Of a stretch of DNA of 6,631 nt, positions 1-5,241 are shown in pieces. The DNA comes from an uncultured Alphaproteobacteria bacterium. GTDB lineage: Bacteria; Pseudomonadota; Alphaproteobacteria; Rickettsiales; UBA1997. The notes below the pieces were generated by a model. That model did no database searches, was not told the origin of the DNA, and saw only the letters and a list, made by a program, of their open reading frames with translations. The first letter of the stretch is position 1; every line of letters starts with the position of its first letter. A program made the position numbers and the translations under genes. The stretch spans positions 1 through 6,631 of the forward strand of contig CAIUFU010000244.1 of NCBI GenBank assembly GCA_903898475.1, in the 5' to 3' direction.

Positions 1-73
1 AGGCCTGGGTGGACTTGAACCACCGACCTCGCACTTATCAGGCGCGCACTCTAACCAACTGAGCTACAGACCC
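1..73 (-). tRNA. tRNA-Ile (anticodon GAU), 3' end cut by window edge
   Basis: On the minus strand the sequence folds as a complete cloverleaf body. The acceptor strand GGGTCTG pairs with CAGGCCT. The D stem is GCTC/GAGT with an AGTTGGTTA loop. The anticodon stem CGCGC/GTGCG encloses the loop CTGATAA, giving anticodon GAT. The T stem GGTGG/CCACC encloses TTCAAGT. The reading therefore is isoleucine tRNA for AUC/AUU codons. The discriminator base and any encoded CCA would lie outside the window. The first acceptor pair would be a G-U wobble (base 73 with base 1), which is a little unusual. No 16S rRNA lies on its 5' side as far as the next gene, so it is not in the usual 16S-Ile-Ala-23S position, at least on that side. 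Confidence 0.96.
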
Positions 74-102
74 ATTTAAGTTTTCCTTTGGGAAGGCGCG
101 GC

Positions 103-130
103 AAATTAGGGGCGGCTTTGGGAAAGTCAA
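103..130 (-). promoter_or_regulatory. Likely promoter of the tRNA-Ile gene
   Basis: Reading the minus strand, TTGACT (125-130) is followed after 16 bases by TAATTT (103-108). A GC-rich stretch (GCCGCGCC) follows, and the tRNA body begins about 30 bases downstream. A near-consensus -35 plus a GC-rich discriminator is typical of stable-RNA promoters. The -10 match is only partial (3 of 6 to TATAAT), so this is a prediction. Confidence 0.4.
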
Positions 131-170
131 ATATTCGTTTTAGGGGAGATGTAATTTAGTTTGTTACCAC

Positions 171-264
171 AATCTTTTTGTCACCCTGAGCTTGTCTAAG
201 GGTGCTTCTGGGTACTAAAGTGCCACGAATCACCCTTCGACAAGCTCAGGGTGACAAAAAGATT
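171..264. repeat. Long inverted-repeat element 1 (REPIN-like)
   Basis: Two 34-base arms (171-204 and 231-264) are reverse complements with a single mismatch (T197 against C238), separated by 26 bases. Each arm carries its own smaller dyad, CACCCT...AGGGTG. The spacer can extend the hairpin through TGG/CCA around a TAAA loop. The core CACCCTGAGCTTGTC...AAGGGTG resembles short palindromic repeats I know as common and dispersed in many bacterial genomes. The right arm runs into seven Ts (263-269), so the hairpin could also end rightward transcription, although no rightward gene precedes it here. It contains no coding sequence. Confidence 0.85.
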
Positions 265-293
265 TTTTTGAGTGAAAAAAAATCCTAAAACTG

Positions 294-317
294 AATTTTC
301 TACAGCTGTAGAAAATT
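294..317. promoter_or_regulatory. Perfect 24-bp palindrome, candidate operator
   Basis: Bases 294-317 are a perfect 12+12 palindrome with no spacer and the centre CTACAGCTGTAG flanked by AAAA/TTTT. It ends 33 bases before the ATG of the DUF1016-nuclease gene, a position expected of an operator. The centre fits TACA-NN-TGTA, the core known for BlaI/MecI/CopY-family repressor sites, but no such repressor gene is in the window. A weak AT-rich stem-loop is the alternative. The site is seen directly; its function is inferred. Confidence 0.5.
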
Positions 318-350
318 GGCTTTTAACCAGCAAAATCAACCATCCAAAAA

Positions 351-1343
351 ATGAAAATCGTATTAAATGGTTACAAAAAGCTCTTAACTGAAGTTCAAAA
401 AACCATTCAAAAAACCGAGACAAAAATTGTTCAGACGGTGAATCAGCAAAAAATTTTAATGTGCTGGCAAGTCGGAAAAATAATCGACGAACATTTGGAA
501 AAAAATGACCGTGCTGAGTACGGCAAAAAATTACTCACTCAACTTTCTCAAGATGTTTCGATTTCTGACAAATCGCTCTACCAAATGCGCGCCTTCTACA
601 AAGCCTACCCAACTCTACCAAAAAACGAAAATGATTTGAGTTGGAGTCACTACCGCAGTTTGGCCTCAGTTAAAAACGACGAGACTCGGAAATATTTGGA
701 AGATTTGAGTGTGGAAAATCATTTAGAGGCGAATGAATTGCAGAGGGAAATTTCGAAAACAAAACCGCGGGTGGTGAAGGTTGCACCTAAAAAAATTGCG
801 CAATTAACTTGTAAGCGCGGAAAGCTTTTTACCTACAAAATAGCCGCTTTGCCTGCGAGTGAGAAAATCTTTGTCGATTGTGGATTTAATATTTTTACTG
901 AAATCAAAACCAGTTTGAAGGCAGAAGAAATTGTTGAGTCGGTAAAAAAAGGTGAAGGTTTTTCGCTGAAGAAATCTAGCACCAAGCCAGACCAAATGCA
1001 CACTTACAAAGCTTTCTTAGACCGCGTGGTTGACGGTGACACTTTGCACGTGACTCTCGATTTGGGATTTAAAATTGCACACCGCGAGATTTTGCGGCTT
1101 GCCAAAATTAACGCGCCGGAGTCTGACACTGTTGACGGCAGACTAAGTGCTGAAGCGCTGAGAAAAATTCTAAAAGACGTGCCTTTCTTAATAATTAAAA
1201 CCAATAAAACCGACATTTACGGTCGCTACATTGCCGATGTTTTTTTTAGCGACAGCGGCGAAAGCAACGCACAGAAGGTTGCAGATCAGGGAATTTATTT
1301 GAATCAATTGCTGCTCGACCGAAGATTGGTGTGGGAATATTAG
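351..1343 (+). CDS. DUF1016 N-terminal domain fused to a staphylococcal-nuclease-like domain
   Basis: This 330-residue protein has two recognisable parts. Residues about 10-140 match the DUF1016/YhcG N-terminal domain: W39-Q-VGK, Y57-GK, SLYQMRAFYKAYP at 75-87, LSWSHYRSL at 96-104 and LEANELQREI. Residues about 217-330 match the SNase (thermonuclease) fold: VVDGDT at 226-231, LRLAKINAPE at 248-257, TDIYGR at 287-292, and a closing helix YLNQLLLDRRLVWEY. The catalytic Arg-Glu-Arg of staphylococcal nuclease maps to R249, E257 and R292, and metal ligand D21 to D230. Ligand D40 is replaced by N254. A lysine-rich linker carrying a possible small beta segment (RGKLFTYKI...FVDCGF) joins the parts. 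YhcG proteins normally end in a PD-(D/E)XK nuclease, which is absent here. No signal peptide is seen, so a cytoplasmic nucleic-acid role is likely. No Shine-Dalgarno precedes the ATG; that start keeps the whole domain. The exact function is unknown. Confidence 0.88.
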   Translation: MKIVLNGYKKLLTEVQKTIQKTETKIVQTVNQQKILMCWQVGKIIDEHLEKNDRAEYGKKLLTQLSQDVSISDKSLYQMRAFYKAYPTLPKNENDLSWSHYRSLASVKNDETRKYLEDLSVENHLEANELQREISKTKPRVVKVAPKKIAQLTCKRGKLFTYKIAALPASEKIFVDCGFNIFTEIKTSLKAEEIVESVKKGEGFSLKKSSTKPDQMHTYKAFLDRVVDGDTLHVTLDLGFKIAHREILRLAKINAPESDTVDGRLSAEALRKILKDVPFLIIKTNKTDIYGRYIADVFFSDSGESNAQKVADQGIYLNQLLLDRRLVWEY

Positions 1344-1387
1344 TTCGAAGCAGTTGTGAAAATAACTTACAAAACCGGCTAAATATT

Positions 1388-1415
1388 TTGACAGTGAAGT
1401 ATTGGCGCTTAATTT
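1388..1415 (+). promoter_or_regulatory. Possible promoter of the prepilin-adhesin gene
   Basis: A perfect TTGACA (1388-1393) is followed after 16 bases by TAATTT (1410-1415), 36 bases before the ATG of the large prepilin-like gene. The -10 match is partial, but spacing and both elements match the predicted tRNA promoter in this window (TTGACT, 16 bases, TAATTT). It would give the prepilin gene its own transcript independent of the nuclease gene. Confidence 0.4.
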
Positions 1416-1451
1416 AAGAGGTTTAAAAATCCCTAAAATTTTTTATCAAAA

Positions 1452-3578
1452 ATGCCAGTCGTAAAAATTTACCGCAAAATTAAAGCGCGCGGTTTTTCCC
1501 TAGTCGAATCCTCCGTCGTCATTATTATGATCGGAATCATTATTGGGGGTGTTGTAGTTAGTGGCACGATTATTAAGCAGTCGAAACTAATCTCTTCACA
1601 AATTTTAACGGACAGCTCTCCCGTCAATTCTATTCCCGAAACTTCCTCTTGGTTGGAAAGCACTTTAGAAAAAAGTTTTAGCGCTTCAGAAAGTAACAAC
1701 CACTCATCTCTAAGCCTTTGGAGCGACATTAAAAACTCCAACAATCCTAAAAATGATGCAACCACAGTTCAGGTTGAGGGCAACTCGCCAGAATACACCA
1801 CGGATGCAATGGGCTATTTGCAGGCAGTAAAATTTACCGGCACTGGCTACCTCAATATTGACGGCTCTTCACTAAACGGCACCAACTACAGCGTGGTGGT
1901 TTTGGAAAAAAGACAAAGCGCCTCAGGGGACAATTATTTTATTGGCGACAGCTCAAACACTACGGCGAATCGCAGCTTGTTGTTGGGCTACAATTCTGAC
2001 ACAGGCGTCATTCACTCGCAATCAGGTGGAACGTTAACCAATGCCACCACGGCGGGGGTTGATTCTTACAGCAACAACAGCAAGCCGCGCATTTTTGTTT
2101 TCACGGCAAGCGGCACTGCTGGCAAAAACACCTACGTTAATGGTACTTTGGCGGCTTCAGATCCAAGCAACACGGCACGTCTTACTGGCGTTACAAATTT
2201 GAGTATTGGCAAAAATTACGTCGGTGAAATTGGCGAAGTAATTACATTTACCAAAGCTCTCAACAGCGAAGAGCGCAAATCAATTGAAGATTATTTGGCT
2301 AAAAAATGGACGGTCAAATTAACTCGCGATGCTTCGCCAACTTGCACCAGCGGTGTTGTTTCTGAAACTGGATGTAAGCAGATTTGTTTGGTGAATATTG
2401 TTGGGGTTTCTTCGCCGCTTTCGGTAGAGGAAGGTCAATCATTTAATTTTGGCTGTAATGATTCTGGCTACAGTGGCAGTACTTCGCAAAGCTACACTTG
2501 TTCTTCTGGTGGTGTTTTAACGCCAACTCCAACTGCAACTGCTTGCACCTCAAATGGCTGTGCTAGCGGTTACGAAGTTGTCGGTGGCGTTTGTCAGGCA
2601 ATTTTCTGCACGGTTCCAGGAACTGTTGGAACCTCCACAGCCAGTGTCTCGCAAGCTAGCGGCACTGTGCCTTGTAACGCCTCTGGCTACACTGGCGGTC
2701 CGGCTAATTACACTTGTATTGCCGGAACTTTTGCGGTGACTGGAAATGCTTGTGCGGCTGCGCAAAAATGTACGGGCGGTGACACCACAACTTACGCGGC
2801 TGCGGGCGACACGATTCACCTTTTTGTCACAGCAACTTCACCAAAAACGCTAGTTTGTAGCCAATCGGTAAATGCTTCGGTGCTGCTAATTGGGGGTGGC
2901 GGGGGTGGCGGTTACAACTTTGGGGGTGGCGGAGGTGCGGGAGGATTTCTTGAAGTTACTGGCTACGGTCAGGTGATTCCTGCCGGATCTCATACAATTA
3001 CAATTGGTGCTGGTGGAACTGGCGCGCAAACTGGCTCGGTGCGCGGGACTGCTGGCGGCGACACAACTATCTCATTTGGTTTAACTGCAACGGGTGGCGG
3101 TGGTGGTGGCACGGCAAATACGGCTAGTGTTTACGGTGGTGGTGCTGGTGGATCGGGCGGCGGAAACAGTGTTAGCAGCGCCAATGGCGCGTCTGGAGGC
3201 GCTGCAACTTTGGGGCAGGGAAATCTCGGCGGACAAGTTACTTCAGCCTCGGGCGGCGCTGGTGGCGGTGGTGCTGGTAGTGTCGGTGGCAATGGTGGAA
3301 CTAATCCTGGTAATGGTGGCAGTGGTAAAACTTCAACTATTACCGGTGGCGCAGGAATTACTTGTGCAGGGGGTGGTGGAGGTGGAAATTACAATGTTGG
3401 CTACAATTCAGTAGGTGGTTCGGGAGGAGGTGGAAAAGGTGGCTCGTCAATTTCTTCAGCACCTGCCAACGCTACCGGCTACGGTTCGGGAGGTGGTGGA
3501 GGTGCTGGTGCTAACATTACCAACTCGAAAGGTGGCAGTGGCATTGCAGGACTTTTGATTGTGCGCTACACTAACTAG
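1452..3578 (+). CDS. Giant prepilin-like protein with LamG-like, Cys-repeat and glycine-rich domains
   Basis: The 708-residue product starts with a class III (type IV prepilin) signal: a basic leader of 14 residues ending RG, predicted cleavage at G14/F15, then FSLVE with the conserved Glu at +5 (E19) and a hydrophobic helix to about residue 40. Residues about 85-290 look like a LamG/concanavalin-type jelly roll (SLSLWSD, NYSVVVLEK, GEIGEVITFTKAL, then IEDYLAKKW). Residues 298-440 hold 13 of the 15 cysteines and two related modules. Residues about 452-706 are a glycine-rich domain with GGGGGGG blocks, AGSHTITIGAGG and an ending SGIAGLLIVRY, the pattern of glycine-rich adhesin domains in phage tail adhesins and similar proteins. 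Ordinary pilins are about 120-200 residues, so this is probably a surface-exposed minor pilin or adhesin processed by a PilD-type peptidase. No other pilus gene is nearby. The ATG is fixed by an in-frame stop at 1434-1436. No clear Shine-Dalgarno is present. The ligand is unknown. Confidence 0.88.
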   Translation: MPVVKIYRKIKARGFSLVESSVVIIMIGIIIGGVVVSGTIIKQSKLISSQILTDSSPVNSIPETSSWLESTLEKSFSASESNNHSSLSLWSDIKNSNNPKNDATTVQVEGNSPEYTTDAMGYLQAVKFTGTGYLNIDGSSLNGTNYSVVVLEKRQSASGDNYFIGDSSNTTANRSLLLGYNSDTGVIHSQSGGTLTNATTAGVDSYSNNSKPRIFVFTASGTAGKNTYVNGTLAASDPSNTARLTGVTNLSIGKNYVGEIGEVITFTKALNSEERKSIEDYLAKKWTVKLTRDASPTCTSGVVSETGCKQICLVNIVGVSSPLSVEEGQSFNFGCNDSGYSGSTSQSYTCSSGGVLTPTPTATACTSNGCASGYEVVGGVCQAIFCTVPGTVGTSTASVSQASGTVPCNASGYTGGPANYTCIAGTFAVTGNACAAAQKCTGGDTTTYAAAGDTIHLFVTATSPKTLVCSQSVNASVLLIGGGGGGGYNFGGGGGAGGFLEVTGYGQVIPAGSHTITIGAGGTGAQTGSVRGTAGGDTTISFGLTATGGGGGGTANTASVYGGGAGGSGGGNSVSSANGASGGAATLGQGNLGGQVTSASGGAGGGGAGSVGGNGGTNPGNGGSGKTSTITGGAGITCAGGGGGGNYNVGYNSVGGSGGGGKGGSSISSAPANATGYGSGGGGGAGANITNSKGGSGIAGLLIVRYTN
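2385..2753 (+). repeat. Two divergent Cys-rich modules inside the prepilin-adhesin
   Basis: Two related stretches of about 50 residues occur at protein positions 312-365 (bases 2385-2546) and 386-434 (bases 2607-2753). They share the order Cys, about 22 residues, CNxSGYxG, a short gap, YTC, a 12-15 residue gap, then AC. The even cysteine spacing suggests disulfide-bonded, sushi-like small modules exported to the envelope, but I cannot assign a named family. The repeats are visible in the protein more than in the DNA, so the duplication is old. Confidence 0.65.
2805..3569 (+). repeat. Glycine-rich low-complexity coding region
   Basis: Codons for residues about 452-706 are dominated by GGT and GGC, in blocks such as GGGGGGG separated by short Ser/Thr/Asn/Ala stretches. 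This gives a locally GC-rich, G-skewed segment within an AT-rich window. Several runs of five Gs occur (for example near 2890-2935). The block layout, with a beta strand at each end (SVLLIGGGG at the start, GLLIVRY at the end), points to a folded glycine-rich domain rather than random low complexity. Confidence 0.7.
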
Positions 3579-3881
3579 CTACATGATGTTGCAAAAATAA
3601 TTAGAAGCTTGTTCCGATTTTTGCGATTCTTCTTTCAGATTAGTAGACTTGGATTTTTTCAGAGTTGTTGCTAGGGATGTTGCTTCTTTAATGATGATTT
3701 CAAGAGCTTGATGTGCTAAAGGTTTGACGTGTTCGTGGGATTGGGCTGTGGGAGTAAAAGTTCTAATTAATAAATGGTGTGCGAAAGAGTTAGTGTTTGA
3801 CAGGGTTTCTAATTCTTGGTCGCTAAAGCTAATGTTGCTGCTGTTTGGTTGAGGAAGTGTATTAGAAGTTAGAAGCTCCAA
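3579..3881 (-). CDS. Unrecognised protein, probable frameshifted 3' part of the upstream unknown gene
   Basis: This frame of 100 codons would begin at TTG (3879-3881), a weak start with no clear Shine-Dalgarno, and overlaps the preceding unknown gene by 13 bases in a different frame. The frame is open five codons further upstream (PSFEQ) before a TAG. Restoring one C in the CC at 3895-3896 (GG on the plus strand) would join it to the upstream frame as ...ITRFPSFEQLELLTSN..., a product of about 234 residues. I see no known domain; the sequence is Ser/Thr/Lys-rich and mostly helical-looking, with no membrane segment. It could instead be a separate, translationally coupled small gene. Its stop directly abuts the stop of the convergent prepilin gene. 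Confidence 0.5.
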   Translation of the reverse strand: MELLTSNTLPQPNSSNISFSDQELETLSNTNSFAHHLLIRTFTPTAQSHEHVKPLAHQALEIIIKEATSLATTLKKSKSTNLKEESQKSEQASNYFCNIM

Positions 3882-4282
3882 CTGTTCAAACGAAGGAATC
3901 TAGTTATTTTAGCAGCTAGGGTTTGCACATGTTGTTGGGTTTCTTGCATTTTCTGCATCGTCAAAGGATTGATCGCAACTTCGTAACATCTTTTATTTGC
4001 TAAAGTTTCACGGTTGCCATCTGGTTCTCTAGGGTCGCCGTAAGAAATGCGTTGTTCTTTAAAATCGCGAAGCCACTTAATTTGCTCTTCTGACGCTCCT
4101 GATTTTTTTAATAATTGTTTTCTCAATGAAATGTTATTTGGCAAAATAGCCGCCAGATAAAATGCCTCTGCATCTCTGATTTCATCGATGTTAATGGCTT
4201 CTACTTCTTGTGTTTGCAATTCATCCAGCCAATTCGGATTATTTTGAGATGATGTAATAACTTCCTTCAAAAATTTTGGCAT
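3869..4282 (-). CDS. Unrecognised soluble protein encoded directly after nadK
   Basis: The 137-residue product begins MPKFLKEVITSSQNN and has no family I recognise. It is hydrophilic, mainly helical in appearance (SLRKQLLKKSGASEEQIKWLRDFKEQR at about 52-78), with a charged YGDPREPDGNRE segment at 81-92 and no signal peptide or membrane segment. The ATG is well supported: AGGGAG lies 8 bases upstream, and it starts 16 bases after the NAD kinase stop, so the two are very likely cotranscribed. The last eight residues (LRLNSWSF) may be an out-of-frame tail, because a one-base change near 3895 would continue the protein into the following frame. Function cannot be proposed from sequence or from its housekeeping neighbours. 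Confidence 0.7.
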   Translation of the reverse strand: MPKFLKEVITSSQNNPNWLDELQTQEVEAINIDEIRDAEAFYLAAILPNNISLRKQLLKKSGASEEQIKWLRDFKEQRISYGDPREPDGNRETLANKRCYEVAINPLTMQKMQETQQHVQTLAAKITRFLRLNSWSF

Positions 4283-4290
4283 GAGAATTT

Positions 4291-4296
4291 CTCCCT
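4291..4296 (-). promoter_or_regulatory. Ribosome binding site of the unknown gene after nadK
   Basis: AGGGAG on the minus strand sits 8 bases before the ATG at 4282, and lies just past the NAD kinase stop. It is the only strong Shine-Dalgarno in the window and fixes this start. Confidence 0.7.
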
Positions 4297-4298
4297 AA

Positions 4299-5087
4299 TT
4301 AGTTGGTAAATTGCTCCCGAATAATTCTTTCCTCCAGCGAATGATTGGGGTCGAAAAGAATTTTAAACGCGATTGAACGATCTTCAAAAATCAAAACTTC
4401 TTTAACATTTTTAACCTCGTTAGAGTCAGCAGTAGCGCTAACTGGGCGTGATTCACAATTCAAAACTTCTAATTTTATTTTGCTGTTTGCAGGTAGCAAA
4501 GCACCGCTCCAATTGCGTGGGCGAAAGGGGCTAATTGGCGTTAGTGCTAAAATTTCTGAACCGAAGGGAATGATTGGTCCACCTGCTGACAAGTTGTAGG
4601 CGGTGCTTCCGGCAGGGGTTGCAACTAAAATTCCGTCAGCGGCAAGGCAGCTGATTCTCTCGCGTCCGTTAATTGAAATTTTGATTTTTGCTGCTTGGCT
4701 TGATTGGCGTAAAAGCGCGACTTCATTGATTGCAATGTGGCTGTATCTTTTATTTTCTGCGTCAAGAACTTCCATCCGCAAAGGGTAAAGCGTTGATTCT
4801 TGGGCTTGTGCGATGTTTTCTAAAAAATTTTCTTCGCTAAAAGAATTCATCAAAAAGCCGACAGTGCCGCAATTAATGCCGTAAACGGCGATTGGTTTTG
4901 ATTCGTATTCGTGCAGTAAATGCAGCATTAACCCATCACCACCAATGGCCACGACAATGTCGATTCCGGTGACGTTTTTGTGGTTTTGGGTGAGGTCGGT
5001 GAGGCCGTATTTGGCAACGAGTAAATCTTTTTTGGCTGCGGCGTCTGTGTTGTTTTTTGCAGCGATTACGGCGATTTTTTTGGTCAT
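4299..5087 (-). CDS. nadK: NAD kinase
   Basis: This is ATP-dependent NAD kinase, which phosphorylates NAD+ to NADP+ in the cytoplasm and is the only known route to NADP in most bacteria. The 262-residue length is normal for the short alphaproteobacterial form. The family signatures are in order: GGDG at 49-52 (nucleotide binding), GINCGTVGFLMN at 70-81, NEV at 121-123, and DGILVATPAGSTAYNLSAGGP at 151-171, followed by ALTPISPFRPRNW at 181-193. All expected key residues appear intact. The ATG gives a natural beta strand (KKIAVIAA) at the N-terminus, although no good Shine-Dalgarno precedes it. The gene follows rlmB in the same direction across a 154-base gap that contains a palindromic element, and is followed closely by an unknown gene. 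Confidence 0.97.
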   Translation of the reverse strand: MTKKIAVIAAKNNTDAAAKKDLLVAKYGLTDLTQNHKNVTGIDIVVAIGGDGLMLHLLHEYESKPIAVYGINCGTVGFLMNSFSEENFLENIAQAQESTLYPLRMEVLDAENKRYSHIAINEVALLRQSSQAAKIKISINGRERISCLAADGILVATPAGSTAYNLSAGGPIIPFGSEILALTPISPFRPRNWSGALLPANSKIKLEVLNCESRPVSATADSNEVKNVKEVLIFEDRSIAFKILFDPNHSLEERIIREQFTN

Positions 5088-5112
5088 TTTTTGGTTACTT
5101 GAAGATTAGGAG

Positions 5113-5223
5113 TGCGTTGACTGGACCCCGTCGTGAAGACGGGGTGACACCGAGTGCGCGTAATACAAACTCTAGTCACACTCAGTTGTCACCCCGTCTT
5201 CACGACGGGGTCCAGTCAACGCA
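5113..5223. repeat. Long perfect inverted-repeat element 2 (REPIN-like) between rlmB and nadK
   Basis: Two 37-base arms (5113-5149 and 5187-5223) are perfect reverse complements separated by 37 bases. A further five-base match (GAGTG/CACTC) continues inside the spacer. Each arm contains its own hairpin: CCCCGTC (5126-5132), loop GTGAA, GACGGGG (5138-5144). The element fills most of the rlmB-nadK gap. In the transcript it would form a very stable hairpin between the two reading frames, which could weaken nadK expression or protect the upstream message. No long T run follows in the minus direction, so it is not a classic terminator. Confidence 0.92.
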
Positions 5224-5241
5224 ATCAGAGTTTCATTCTAC

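Noticed and set aside
1..350. Integration (att) site at the tRNA with a mobile island
   Set aside because: The accessory genes lie on the 5' side of the tRNA, not the 3' side normally used, and there is no integrase or visible repeat of the tRNA 3' end.
196..423. Minus-strand open frame of 75 codons across the first inverted repeat
   Set aside because: It reads through the palindromic element and into the antisense of the nuclease gene start, shows no family features, and has no ribosome binding site.
1469..1765. Minus-strand frame opposite the prepilin signal region
   Set aside because: Antisense shadow of a well-supported gene; its sequence shows no recognisable domain.
2550..3414. Alternative frames within the Cys-rich and glycine-rich part of the prepilin gene
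   Set aside because: They arise from the biased GGT/GGC and TGT/ACT codons of the real frame and read as Val/Ala- or Arg/Ser-rich nonsense.
3879..3905. Programmed -1 frameshifting in the unknown gene
   Set aside because: No classic slippery heptamer (X XXY YYZ) is present at the junction, so an indel or a coupled second start is simpler.
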